64,000 bases of DNA from an uncultured Lutibacter sp. (GTDB lineage: Bacteria > Bacteroidota > Bacteroidia > Flavobacteriales > Flavobacteriaceae). Below are positions 19,014 to 27,933 of this stretch, one piece after another. The stretch covers positions 62,001 to 126,000 of the forward strand of contig NZ_CANLZZ010000005.1 in assembly GCF_947495725.1 (NCBI RefSeq). Reading direction: 5' to 3'. Within the stretch, counting starts at the first letter, position 1, and every line of letters begins with the position of its first letter. Position numbers and translations under genes: made by a program. The notes beneath the pieces were generated by a model, which saw only the letters and a program-made list of their open reading frames with translations, was not told the DNA's origin and searched no databases.

Positions 19014-20471
19014 ATGAGAGATATAGTTATAATTGGATCAGGATTTTCATCATTGTCGGCTGCTAGTTATTTGGCTAAAGCTGGTAATAATGTTACAATT
19101 TTGGAAAAAAATGCCACATTAGGCGGAAGGGCAAGACAGTTTAAACAAGACGGCTTTACTTTCGATATGGGGCCAACTTGGTATTGGATGCCAGATGTTT
19201 TTGAAAAATATTTTGGAGATTTTAATAAGAAGCCTCAAGATTTTTATCAGCTTCAAAAGTTATCACCTGCATATCAAGTTTATTTCGGAAAAAGTGATTC
19301 CATAACCATTCCAGATAATTTAAATGACATTTATAAGATATTCGAAGAGGAAGAAGAAGGTAGTTCAAAATATTTAAAAGAATTTTTAATTTCGGCCAAA
19401 TTTAATTATGAAGTAGCCATAAACGATTTAGTTTACAAGCCAGGTGAATCTATTTCAGAATTAATCAACTTTACTACAATCTCTAAAGTTAATCAGTTTT
19501 TTACTTCTATTAGTAAAACTGTTCGGAAGAAAATTAAGAGTCATAAATTGCAGCAAATTTTGGAGTTTCCGGTGTTGTTTTTAGGAGCTAAACCAACAAA
19601 TACACCTGCTTTTTACAATTTTATGAACTATGCCGATTTTGGTTTAGGTACTTGGCACCCAAAAGGTGGAATGTTTGAGGTAGTTAAAGGTTTTGTAAGC
19701 TTAGCAACTAGTTTAGGGGTTCAAATTGAAACAAGTCAAAATGTTGAGAAGATTGTTGTTGAAAGTGGAAAAGTAAAAGGTCTTCAAGTAAATTCTAAAT
19801 TTATAAAAGCTGATATTGTTATAAGTGGTGCAGACTATCATCATACCGAAACTTTATTAGATAAAAAATATAGAGTATATTCGGAAAAGTATTGGTTACA
19901 AAAAACATTTGCTCCTTCTGCATTACTTTTTTATGTAGGTTTTAATAAAAAATTAAAAAATGTATCGCATCATACTTTGTTTTTTGACACAGATTTTGAT
20001 GTTCATGCCAAAGATATTTATGATAAGCCAAAATGGCCAAAGGAGCCGCTTTTTTATGCAAGTTTTTCAAGTATAACCGATAATAGTTTTGCCCCTATTT
20101 CAAAAGAAGCGGCAACCTTTTTAATTCCTTTAGCTCCTGGTTTAGTTGATATTCCTGAGGTGAGAGAAGAGTATTTTTTGAAAATTATGAATCGTTTAGA
20201 ACAACTTACTGGTCAAAAATTAAAGGATGATGTTTTGTTTAATCAATCATATTGTGTTAACGATTTTAAAAGAGATTACAATTCGTATAAGGGAAATGCA
20301 TATGGATTGGCAAATACGCTTTTTCAAACGGCCTTTTTGAGACCGAAAATTAAAAGTAAAAAAGTGAAAAATTTATTTTTTACAGGGCAATTAACTGTTC
20401 CCGGGCCAGGTGTTCCACCGGCAATAATTTCGGGAAAAATAGTTTCGGATATGGTTTTAAGAAACCTCTAA
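19014..20471 (+). CDS. crtI: Phytoene desaturase
   Basis: 485-aa FAD enzyme that desaturates phytoene to lycopene. The N-terminal dinucleotide motif is IIGSGFSSLSAASYLAKAGN (5-24), followed by ILEKN and GGRARQF. The C-terminal CrtI signature is GQLTVPGPGVPPAIISGKIV. The length is normal for the family. First gene of the crtI-crtB-orf-crtZ-crtY operon; crtB follows after 28 nt. Its own promoter overlaps an operator of the light island. Confidence 0.95.
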   Translation: MRDIVIIGSGFSSLSAASYLAKAGNNVTILEKNATLGGRARQFKQDGFTFDMGPTWYWMPDVFEKYFGDFNKKPQDFYQLQKLSPAYQVYFGKSDSITIPDNLNDIYKIFEEEEEGSSKYLKEFLISAKFNYEVAINDLVYKPGESISELINFTTISKVNQFFTSISKTVRKKIKSHKLQQILEFPVLFLGAKPTNTPAFYNFMNYADFGLGTWHPKGGMFEVVKGFVSLATSLGVQIETSQNVEKIVVESGKVKGLQVNSKFIKADIVISGADYHHTETLLDKKYRVYSEKYWLQKTFAPSALLFYVGFNKKLKNVSHHTLFFDTDFDVHAKDIYDKPKWPKEPLFYASFSSITDNSFAPISKEAATFLIPLAPGLVDIPEVREEYFLKIMNRLEQLTGQKLKDDVLFNQSYCVNDFKRDYNSYKGNAYGLANTLFQTAFLRPKIKSKKVKNLFFTGQLTVPGPGVPPAIISGKIVSDMVLRNL

Positions 20472-20499
20472 GTTTAAATTACTAACTAATAAAATAATT

Positions 20500-21339
20500 A
20501 TGAAACAATTGTATGACGAAGTGTCTTTTACATGTAGTAAAAATGTAACTAAAAAATACAGCACTTCTTTTTCGTTAGCTGTTAATATGCTGTCTCCAAA
20601 AATTAGAGAAGCAATTTATAGTATTTATGCGTTTGTTCGATTTGCAGATGAAATTGTTGACTCATTTCATAATTATAAAAAATCAGAACTTTTAGATGAT
20701 TTTGAGAAAGATTATTATAGTGCTTATAATAATAACATAAGTTTAAATCCAATCTTAAATTGTTTTCAGCTTACAGTAAAAAAATACAATATTACAGATG
20801 ATTTAATTCAATCGTTCTTAAAAAGTATGCGAGCCGATTTAAAAAAGGAAACGTATGAAACTGTTGAGGAATACAATGAGTATATTTATGGTTCGGCAGA
20901 TGTTGTTGGTCTAATGTGTTTAAAAGTATTTGTTGGTGGTGATAAAGAAAAATATGAGAGCTTAAAAGAGCCTGCAATGAAATTAGGATCTGCTTTTCAA
21001 AAAGTTAATTTTTTAAGAGATTTAAAAGATGATTATGAATTGTTGCATCGTTCTTATTTTCCTGGTTTGAATTTAAAGGAGTTGACTTTTGAAGATAAGG
21101 CCGAAATTATTGCGGATATAGAGTCGGATTTTAAAGAAGCTTTTTCAGGAATTAAAAGATTACCATTAGAAGCTAAATTTGGAGTTTATACAGCATATGT
21201 TTATTATAAAAGGTTGTTAAAAAAGTTAAGTAATACACCGTCAACAGAAATATTAAATACGAGAATTCGAGTTTCAAACCCTATGAAAATTAGTTTATTA
21301 GCAAAATCTTTCTTAGTTTATAAGCTAAACTTGTTATAA
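20500..21339 (+). CDS. crtB: Phytoene synthase
   Basis: 279-aa squalene/phytoene synthase that condenses two geranylgeranyl diphosphates to phytoene. The Asp-rich metal sites appear as VRFADEIVDS (about 46-55) and FLRDLKDDYELLHRSYFP (about 171-188). The N-terminal KKYSTSFSLA substrate-binding segment is also typical. The stop overlaps the next start (TAATG). No crtE (GGPP synthase) is in the window, so the precursor comes from elsewhere. Confidence 0.94.
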   Translation: MKQLYDEVSFTCSKNVTKKYSTSFSLAVNMLSPKIREAIYSIYAFVRFADEIVDSFHNYKKSELLDDFEKDYYSAYNNNISLNPILNCFQLTVKKYNITDDLIQSFLKSMRADLKKETYETVEEYNEYIYGSADVVGLMCLKVFVGGDKEKYESLKEPAMKLGSAFQKVNFLRDLKDDYELLHRSYFPGLNLKELTFEDKAEIIADIESDFKEAFSGIKRLPLEAKFGVYTAYVYYKRLLKKLSNTPSTEILNTRIRVSNPMKISLLAKSFLVYKLNLL

Positions 21340-21839
21340 TGAAATTTTTCACCGTTATATTATTTTATTCGCTGTTTTCACAGCCAATTTCTAATGTTGA
21401 TAGGGTAAGAAATAAGTTTCCAAATATTGTCTCTAAAGACCAAGCTGATGCTTTTATTATGGAATTGAAAAATGATAATTCTCCTGAATCAAAAGCCTAT
21501 ATTGCTGCAATGATTTTTATGAAATCGAGATTTGTGAAATTTCCCTTTACTAAAATGAAGTATTTTAAAGAGGGAAAAAATTTGTTGGATGAAACAATAC
21601 TTAAAAACCCAGAGAATATTGAAATAAGGTACATTAGGTTTTTAATGCAAAAAGAAATTCCTAGTTTTTTGGGGTATGATAAAAATATAAATGAAGATTT
21701 TGAAGTTATTTTAAATGGGGTTACTATTGGTAGATTAAATTTGGATTTAAAATTAAAAATCCTTCATAATATGTTGCAGGTAAAGGACATAACTGTAATG
21801 GAGGAAAATAGATTAAATCAATTAATAAAAAGATTATGA
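21339..21839 (+). CDS. Hypothetical protein inside the crt operon
   Basis: 166 aa with an N-terminal hydrophobic signal-like segment (MKFFTVILFYSLFSQPIS). The rest is helical with Lys-rich, TPR-like spacing (AYIAAMIFMKSRF, GKNLLDETILKNPENIEIRYIRFLMQ). It overlaps crtB by one base and crtZ by four, so it is clearly translated with them. I know of no function. The position suggests a periplasmic or membrane-associated helper of carotenoid synthesis or placement. Confidence 0.75.
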   Translation: MKFFTVILFYSLFSQPISNVDRVRNKFPNIVSKDQADAFIMELKNDNSPESKAYIAAMIFMKSRFVKFPFTKMKYFKEGKNLLDETILKNPENIEIRYIRFLMQKEIPSFLGYDKNINEDFEVILNGVTIGRLNLDLKLKILHNMLQVKDITVMEENRLNQLIKRL

Positions 21840-22276
21840 TGTTTATTTTAATTACAATTCTTACTTTTTTATTGATGGAATGCGTTACTTGGCTAACTCA
21901 TAAGTACGTAATGCATGGTTTTATGTGGTATTTTCATGAAGATCACCATCAGCCTAGATATCAAAACTGGTTCGAACGCAACGATGTCTTTTTTATCATA
22001 TTTGCAATACCAAGTATAGCCTTATTTTATTATGGTTTCAAAGGTGGTTTAAATTATTTATTTTTTATAGGATTAGGAATTATGCTTTATGGTTTAGCAT
22101 ACTTTTTGGTTCATGATGTTCTTATTCATAAAAGATTTAATTGGTTTAATAAAACCAATAATAAGTATTTAATAGGTTTAAGAAAAGCCCATAAAGTGCA
22201 TCACAAGCATTTAGGAAAAGAAGAAGGTGAGTGTTTTGGAATGTTATTTGTTCCTTTTAAGTACTTTAAAATATGA
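21836..22276 (+). CDS. crtZ: Beta-carotene hydroxylase
   Basis: 146-aa membrane-bound non-haem diiron hydroxylase of the fatty-acid hydroxylase superfamily; converts beta-carotene to zeaxanthin. All four His clusters are visible: His22/His27 (HKYVMH), His34/His37/His38 (HEDHH), His93/His98 (HDVLIH) and His119/His122/His123 (HKVHH). About four membrane helices. ATGA overlaps on both sides couple it to its neighbours. Confidence 0.94.
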   Translation: MMFILITILTFLLMECVTWLTHKYVMHGFMWYFHEDHHQPRYQNWFERNDVFFIIFAIPSIALFYYGFKGGLNYLFFIGLGIMLYGLAYFLVHDVLIHKRFNWFNKTNNKYLIGLRKAHKVHHKHLGKEEGECFGMLFVPFKYFKI

Positions 22277-22962
22277 CATATTTATATTTATTAATAAATA
22301 TAGTAAGTTTTTCAGTTCCTTTTATCTATAGTTTTGAAAAAAAAATGCGCTTTATCCAATATTGGAAAGTTGTTTTTTTATCTATTTTAATTGTTGCGGT
22401 ACCTTTTTTAATTTGGGATGTTATTTTTACACTAAATGGTGTTTGGGGATTTAATTCTAAATATTATTTAGGAATAACCATATTTAAATTACCTTTAGAA
22501 GAAATACTTTTTTTTATATGCATTCCATATGCAAGTATTTTTACCCACTATGCATTTGAATATTTTTTTAAAAACCTGAAATTTTCAAATAAAGTAACAA
22601 AAACAATTTCGCTATTCTTACTTATTACAGCAATAGTTTTTCTTTTATATGGTTTTCCAAAAGCATATACCACAGTAAATTTTTCGTTGTTTGTGTTTTT
22701 AATGTGTTATTCGTTATTATCCAAGAACAATGTATTGAATAGGTTTTATATTACATTTTTAGTGGTGTTATTTCCTTTTTTTATAGTAAATGGATTATTA
22801 ACTGGAAGTTTTATTGCTGAAGAAGTAGTTTGGTATAACAATGCTGAAAACTTAGGGTTAAGGATTGGAACAGTGCCAATTGAAGATGTTTTTTATGCTT
22901 TTAATATGTTGTACCCAGCGCTTATTTTAATTGAAAAATTCAAATTAAATAAAAATGTTTAA
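22273..22962 (+). CDS. Lycopene beta-cyclase, fused CrtYc-CrtYd type
   Basis: 229 aa with about seven membrane helices. It carries two copies of the short 'lycopene cyclase domain' motif, PLEEILFF near 75 and PIEDVFYAF near 203, corresponding to the CrtYc and CrtYd halves that are separate genes in actinobacteria. It turns lycopene into beta-carotene, which CrtZ then hydroxylates. Its stop codon lies inside the next operator (22956-22985). Confidence 0.92.
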   Translation: MTYLYLLINIVSFSVPFIYSFEKKMRFIQYWKVVFLSILIVAVPFLIWDVIFTLNGVWGFNSKYYLGITIFKLPLEEILFFICIPYASIFTHYAFEYFFKNLKFSNKVTKTISLFLLITAIVFLLYGFPKAYTTVNFSLFVFLMCYSLLSKNNVLNRFYITFLVVLFPFFIVNGLLTGSFIAEEVVWYNNAENLGLRIGTVPIEDVFYAFNMLYPALILIEKFKLNKNV

Positions 22963-22985
22963 CAAAAAACTTTGAAAGTTAAACA
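22956..22985. promoter_or_regulatory. Light-island operator C (perfect)
   Basis: TGTTTAAC (22956-22963), 14 nt, GTTAAACA (22978-22985): arms fully complementary. It covers the -33 region of the FAS1-gene promoter. Confidence 0.72.
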
Positions 22986-23001
22986 AAAATACATATATTT
23001 G
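22971..23001 (+). promoter_or_regulatory. Promoter of the FAS1 lipoprotein gene
   Basis: TTTG (22971-22974), a 19-nt spacer, TATATTTG (22994-23001). The start site would be near 23007, leaving a 135-nt leader that contains a second operator. Confidence 0.75.
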
Positions 23002-23047
23002 TACCAACGCAAATAAAAGGGCGTTATTTTTTTAGCTAAATTTAAAA

Positions 23048-23077
23048 TGTTTAACATAAATAACATAAAGTTAAACA
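23048..23077. promoter_or_regulatory. Light-island operator D (perfect, in the leader)
   Basis: TGTTTAAC (23048-23055), 14 nt, GTTAAACA (23070-23077). Identical arms and spacing to the copy 92 bp upstream. It lies downstream of the predicted start site, where a bound protein could block elongation or loop to the first copy. Confidence 0.7.
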
Positions 23078-23141
23078 AAGTCGAGATAAGCCGAACAAAG
23101 ACTTTAAAAGTAGTAAGCATTAAATATAAAATAATAATGTT

Positions 23142-24542
23142 ATGTTTTTAAAAAATTTAAAATATGTATTAACTCTTTTTACTTTTTCGTTAATGTTAAT
23201 TTTTACATCTTGTAATGATGATGATAATGATATTCCGGTAATAATGGAAATGGATATTGTTGATTTAGCTAGTGCATCCAATGATTTAAGTATTTTAGTT
23301 CAGGCAGTTGTAAAGGCGGATTTAGTAGGAGCACTACAAGCAGATGGACCATTGACAGTTTTTGCACCTACAGATGCTGCTTTTCAAGCATTGTTGGACT
23401 CAAATGACTCTTGGAATTCTCTAGATGATATTCCTGTAGAAACCTTAAAATCTGTTTTATTGTACCATGTGGTTAGTGGAAAAAGCGCTGCAGCAGATTT
23501 AAGTCAAGGACAAGAATTAACAACTTTAAATATGGAGAAAATTGAAGTAGATTTAACCAACGGTGTGATGCTAAAAACGCTGGCAGAGCAAATGGTTTCC
23601 GTAACTACTGCTAATATTAACGCTTCAAATGGAATAATTCATATTATAGATGAGGTTATGTTGCCTATTGCCCCGGAAATGGATATAGTTGATAAGGCAA
23701 TTGCAACTGCAGATTTGAGTATACTAGTTCAGGCTGTTCAAAAAGCGGGTCTAGTTGAAGCATTACAAGCAGATGGTGCTATGACGGTTTTTGCGCCAAA
23801 TAATACAGCTTTTCAAGCTTTGTTAGACTCAAATAGCGCTTGGAACTCGTTAGACGATATCCCAGTAGAAACCCTAAAAGCTGTGCTGTTATTTCACGTA
23901 GTTCCTTCAAAAATTATGTCAGGTGATTTATCAGACACCTATGTAAAAACATTGGCTACAGGTCCAAATGATGAAAATATTTCTTTACAAGTTAATACAA
24001 CAGGAGGGGTAACTTTTAATGGAGATGCAATGCCATTGAATGTTGATATAGAAGTTTCAAATGGTGTTGTACATATAATTGATAAGGTTATGTTGCCACC
24101 AAATATTGTTACTTTGGCTTTAAATAATGCTGGTTTTTCTACGTTAGTTGCAGCTTTAACCGATGCTAGACATACAACTGATTTTGTTTCTGTGTTGAGT
24201 GGTGACGGACCTTTTACAGTTTTTGCACCAACAAATGCTGCTTTTCAAGCGTTATTGGATTCTAACTCTTCTTGGAATTCTTTAGGGGATATTGCAATTG
24301 AAACTTTAGATGCAGTTTTAAAATACCACGTGATTAATGCAGCGAATGTTCAGGCAGATCAATTGTCTAATACTACAATTGCAACATTTGGAGGGTCAAA
24401 TATTACCATTGATTTATCGAATGGAGCTCAAATAAAAACAACAAGTAATCAAACAGTGAATATTTTAGTGGGTGAAGCTACTAATGATGTTCAAGGTACA
24501 AATGGAGTAGTGCACGCCATAGATGCAGTTTTGTTAAATTAA
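23142..24542 (+). CDS. Lipoprotein with three FAS1 (fasciclin) domains
   Basis: 466 aa. The signal peptide ends at the lipobox FTSC (Cys24), followed by an acidic DDDND stretch that favours surface export in Bacteroidota. Three FAS1 repeats, about 37-168, 174-316 and 321-465, each hold FTVFAP(T/N) followed by AFQALLDSN, SWNSL and a closing GVVHxID. FAS1 domains mediate adhesion and can bind small hydrophobic ligands, carotenoids among them in some proteins. Its place between crt genes and photolyase, with two operators, suggests light-induced expression. Confidence 0.93.
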   Translation: MFLKNLKYVLTLFTFSLMLIFTSCNDDDNDIPVIMEMDIVDLASASNDLSILVQAVVKADLVGALQADGPLTVFAPTDAAFQALLDSNDSWNSLDDIPVETLKSVLLYHVVSGKSAAADLSQGQELTTLNMEKIEVDLTNGVMLKTLAEQMVSVTTANINASNGIIHIIDEVMLPIAPEMDIVDKAIATADLSILVQAVQKAGLVEALQADGAMTVFAPNNTAFQALLDSNSAWNSLDDIPVETLKAVLLFHVVPSKIMSGDLSDTYVKTLATGPNDENISLQVNTTGGVTFNGDAMPLNVDIEVSNGVVHIIDKVMLPPNIVTLALNNAGFSTLVAALTDARHTTDFVSVLSGDGPFTVFAPTNAAFQALLDSNSSWNSLGDIAIETLDAVLKYHVINAANVQADQLSNTTIATFGGSNITIDLSNGAQIKTTSNQTVNILVGEATNDVQGTNGVVHAIDAVLLN

Positions 24543-24565
24543 TAATAGTTAGTTAAATTTGTAAG

Positions 24566-24604
24566 CGCTGGATAAATCCAAATTATTCAGCGTTTTTTTT
24601 TATA
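24566..24604 (+). terminator. Terminator after the FAS1 gene
   Basis: Stem CGCTGGATAA with TTATTCAGCG (one G-T pair), a 7-nt loop, then nine or more T. Only two bases separate it from the photolyase ATG, so photolyase is either read through or has an unseen promoter. Confidence 0.75.
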
Positions 24605-24606
24605 AT

Positions 24607-25884
24607 ATGAAGAAAATTGCTGTTTTTTGGTTTCGAAGAGATTTAAGGTTAGAAGATAATTGTGCATTATTTCATGCATTAAATTCAAAATATCCAGTAT
24701 TACCAATTTTTATTTTTGATAAAGAAATATTGTCAGAATTACCTAAAAATGACGCGAGAGTGCAATTTATTCACCAATCGTTGTCTAAAATTAAAAGTGA
24801 ATTACAGAAAGTAAATACTTCGTTATATATTTTAAATACAAATGTAGTCGATGCTTGGGAGCAAATTTTTCAGGAGTTTAACGTTAAAGAAGTATTTTTT
24901 AACAGAGATTATGAACCGTATGCTAATAAGCGTGATGCTAAAATTTCAAACCTTTGCAAAAGTAAAGGAGCTGAAGTTAATAATTTTAAAGATCAAGTAA
25001 TTTTTGAAAAAAGTGAAATTACAAAAGTTAATGGTTTACCTTACACGGTATATACGCCTTATAAAAAAAAGTGGCTTTTAGAATATCATAATTCAAATAT
25101 TCAACAATTTCCTTCAGAAAAATTAACTAATAATTTTTTAAAAAATACGTTTCAATTTCCTACGTTGGAAGAAATTGGTTTTGTTGAAAACAAGATTCAA
25201 GTGTTGCCAATTAATTCAAAATGCATAGATAATTACGAGAGGTATAGAGATATTCCGTCTGTAGAAACATCAAACATATCGGTGCATTTACGTTTTGGAA
25301 CCATTAGTATTCGAAAATTAATGGCGTACGCTATTAAAACAGAATCAACGTTTACGAGCGAATTAATTTGGCGTGAATTTTTTATGCAAATTCTATATCA
25401 TTTTCCAAAAGTGGTGAATGAAAATTTTAAATCAAAGTATAATTTTATTCCATGGAGAAATAACGAACAGGAATTTAAAATGTGGTGCGAAGGAAAAACT
25501 GGCTACCCGATCGTTGATGCTGGTATGCGTCAACTTAATGAAACAGGTTATATGCACAATAGGGTTAGAATGATTGTTGCTAGCTTTTTGAATAAGCATT
25601 TGTTAATAGATTGGCGTTGGGGCGAAGCATATTTTGCTGAAAAGTTATTAGATTTTGAATTATCCGCAAATAATGGTAATTGGCAATGGGTTGCGGGTAC
25701 TGGTTGTGATTCAGCACCGTATTTTAGAGTTTTTAACCCAACTACACAGCAACAAAAATTTGATCCAGATTTAAAATACATTAAAAAATGGAATCCTAAC
25801 TATAGTAACATTCCAGAAATAGTAGAACATAAATTTGCCAGAGAACGTTATTTAGAGGTTGTAAAAAAGTCTTTATTGCAATAG
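24607..25884 (+). CDS. phr: Deoxyribodipyrimidine photolyase (class I cryptochrome/photolyase family)
   Basis: 425 aa. The N-terminal photolyase domain (FWFRRDLRLEDN at 8-19) would bind an antenna chromophore, the C-terminal domain FAD. The family signature NGNWQWVAGTG, then CDSAPYFRVFNP and FDPDLKYI near 357-395, and RMIVASFL with WRWGE, are all present. Likely repairs cyclobutane pyrimidine dimers with blue light. It converges on the DUF2867 gene with 9 nt between the stops. The nearby pterin genes could supply a pterin or folate antenna (inference). Confidence 0.93.
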   Translation: MKKIAVFWFRRDLRLEDNCALFHALNSKYPVLPIFIFDKEILSELPKNDARVQFIHQSLSKIKSELQKVNTSLYILNTNVVDAWEQIFQEFNVKEVFFNRDYEPYANKRDAKISNLCKSKGAEVNNFKDQVIFEKSEITKVNGLPYTVYTPYKKKWLLEYHNSNIQQFPSEKLTNNFLKNTFQFPTLEEIGFVENKIQVLPINSKCIDNYERYRDIPSVETSNISVHLRFGTISIRKLMAYAIKTESTFTSELIWREFFMQILYHFPKVVNENFKSKYNFIPWRNNEQEFKMWCEGKTGYPIVDAGMRQLNETGYMHNRVRMIVASFLNKHLLIDWRWGEAYFAEKLLDFELSANNGNWQWVAGTGCDSAPYFRVFNPTTQQQKFDPDLKYIKKWNPNYSNIPEIVEHKFARERYLEVVKKSLLQ

Positions 25885-25893
25885 GTTGGTGGG

Positions 25894-27315
25894 TTATTTT
25901 GCTAAATTAGAAATCATTCCGTTAAATATAAACCAATGAAATGGTATAACTGAATACCAATATAAACGACCTGCAACACCTTTAGGTCTAAAAGTTGCAG
26001 TTTGATATAAAATATTGTCTTCTATTTTAAACTCTAACCAAGCTTCTCCAGGAAGTTTCATTTCAGCATATAGTAATAACCTTTTTTGTTTTTTGTCAGC
26101 GTAAATTACACGCCAAAAATCTAGAGAATCACCCACATTGAGTTCTATTGGGTTTGTTCGTCCTCTTCTTAAACCAATTCCTCCAAAAACTTTGTCGAAA
26201 AAACCTCTAAGTTTCCATAAAAAATCTCCGTAATACCAACCATTTTCTCCTCCAATAGCCCAGATTTTATCAAGCGTTTTTGTTGGATTTGTAATGGTTC
26301 GTTGTTTCATATCTTTAAAGCATCCGTAGCTTGGTACATTAATGTATTCGTGGGCGTTATGTTGCAAGAGACCACTAATAAAAGAGTCTTTCCAGCTAGA
26401 AACAATACTGTTTTGTTCAATTTTTACAAATGCTTTTTTTATTGCTTTTTTATAAGAAATAGGGTGTATGTTTAAGATTTTATTGATGTTGCTCGGCTTT
26501 CCAATAATTTCTATACCCATGCTATTTACCAATGAAGCAGCAAGTTTGTATGATGTGGATGTTACAAAATATAACCAATAGGAAGATAATTTTGGTGTCA
26601 TTATTGGTACAGTGAAAATATATCTTTTCAAACCTCTTATTTTAGCAAATTCAAGTAACATTTCTTGATAGGTTAATATTTCTGGACCAAAAATATCAAA
26701 AGATTTTCGGTACAATTGTTCATTTCCTATAGCTCGTAATAAAAAATTTAAAACGTCTCTTATGGCGATAGGTTGTGTTTTTGTGTTTAGCCATTTTGGA
26801 GCAATCATTACGGGTAGTTTTTCAACTAAATCTCTAATGATTTCAAACGAAGAACTTCCAGATCCAACAATAATTCCTGCTTTAAAAGTAGTTAATGCAT
26901 AAACGTTTGATTGTAAAATTGTTTCTACATTTTTTCTTGATAATAAATGTTTAGAAAGCTTCGTGTCGTTAGTAATGCCACTTAAATATATCACTTGCTT
27001 TGCGGTAGTTGTTTCAATAAATAGCTTGAAATTTTGAGCGCATTGTTCTTCTAAAGAATGAAATTCTGTCGAAGAATTAGACATAGAGTGTATAAGATAG
27101 TATGCAACATCTATATCTTTTGGAATAGTTGATAATGTTTCAGGCTTTAAAAAGTCTGATTCCACAACAGAAATAAGTTCGTCTCGAGTGTTGTTGAATT
27201 GATGTGCTCTTGACGCATCTCTTACAGAACAAACTACGGTGTGACCTTCATTTAATAATAAAGGAATTAATCTTTTTCCAATATAGCCAGTTGCTCCTGT
27301 GACAAGAATTTTCAT
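25894..27315 (-). CDS. NAD(P)-binding epimerase-like protein with DUF2867 tail
   Basis: 473 aa. The N-terminal atypical SDR/NmrA-like Rossmann domain starts MKILVTGATGYIGKRLIPLL and lacks the usual YxxxK. The C-terminal domain (about 330-473), with DSLDFWRVIYADKK and LPGEAWLEFKI, is DUF2867. Such fusions recur beside photolyase genes in many bacteria; the substrate is unknown. Its ATG follows the stop of the flavin-reductase gene directly (27315/27316). Last gene of the four-gene TetR operon. Confidence 0.88.
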   Translation of the reverse strand: MKILVTGATGYIGKRLIPLLLNEGHTVVCSVRDASRAHQFNNTRDELISVVESDFLKPETLSTIPKDIDVAYYLIHSMSNSSTEFHSLEEQCAQNFKLFIETTTAKQVIYLSGITNDTKLSKHLLSRKNVETILQSNVYALTTFKAGIIVGSGSSSFEIIRDLVEKLPVMIAPKWLNTKTQPIAIRDVLNFLLRAIGNEQLYRKSFDIFGPEILTYQEMLLEFAKIRGLKRYIFTVPIMTPKLSSYWLYFVTSTSYKLAASLVNSMGIEIIGKPSNINKILNIHPISYKKAIKKAFVKIEQNSIVSSWKDSFISGLLQHNAHEYINVPSYGCFKDMKQRTITNPTKTLDKIWAIGGENGWYYGDFLWKLRGFFDKVFGGIGLRRGRTNPIELNVGDSLDFWRVIYADKKQKRLLLYAEMKLPGEAWLEFKIEDNILYQTATFRPKGVAGRLYWYSVIPFHWFIFNGMISNLAK

Positions 27316-27933
27316 TTATTTTATGGGTCTTTGGTAATCCATTCGTTCTTTTAAATTTGGAATAGCATAGCCATCCAAACCATTTATAGTGGCAATTGCT
27401 CCTTTTGATAAATTAATAAAGCCATCATTTTCTAATAAACTATCTTCAATGTATAACCCTTGTATTTCTCCAATTACAAGTTTTGTGTTGTTTGCTTTTA
27501 TATTGTATTCTTCTATATATTTCATCCCTAATTGTATTGGGCTGTTTTTAACAAAAGGTGCGTAAAATTTGTCTTTATAAGCTGTTTCTAAATCTGTAAC
27601 ATCAAATTCAGATACAGATTTATCGTATTTTGCTGATGTATGGTGTGCGTCTTTTAATATGTTTTCATGGATATGATTAATGGTGAAATAACCAGTTTCC
27701 ATAATGTTTTCATAGGTATCTCTAGGAACTGTTGTTGGTCTTAAAATAAAACCCAATAATGGAGGTGAAGATCCTAGATGAATAACTGAACTAAAGATAG
27801 CTAAATTTGTTATAGCATCGGTTGATTTTGTAGCAATTAAATTAGCCGACTTGTAACCTGCACAGCTATTAATAAGATTAATTTTATATAAATGTTCTAA
27901 AGAATTGATAGCTTCTTTGTTAAAATAATTCAT
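27316..27933 (-). CDS. Flavin reductase-like FMN-binding protein
   Basis: 205-aa split-barrel protein of the flavin reductase-like family. Recognisable segments include NLIATKSTDAITNLAIFSS and PPLLGFILRPT (about 28-67) and GYFTINHI, the pattern used to hold FMN. It may provide reduced flavin or act as an oxidoreductase. It overlaps the upstream ABC1 gene by one base and abuts the DUF2867 gene, so all three are co-translated. Confidence 0.85.
   Translation of the reverse strand: MNYFNKEAINSLEHLYKINLINSCAGYKSANLIATKSTDAITNLAIFSSVIHLGSSPPLLGFILRPTTVPRDTYENIMETGYFTINHIHENILKDAHHTSAKYDKSVSEFDVTDLETAYKDKFYAPFVKNSPIQLGMKYIEEYNIKANNTKLVIGEIQGLYIEDSLLENDGFINLSKGAIATINGLDGYAIPNLKERMDYQRPIK

Noticed and set aside
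23142-24542. Repeat array or CRISPR in the region of near-identical text
   Set aside because: The repeats are about 420 bp apart and explained by three FAS1 domains in one gene.
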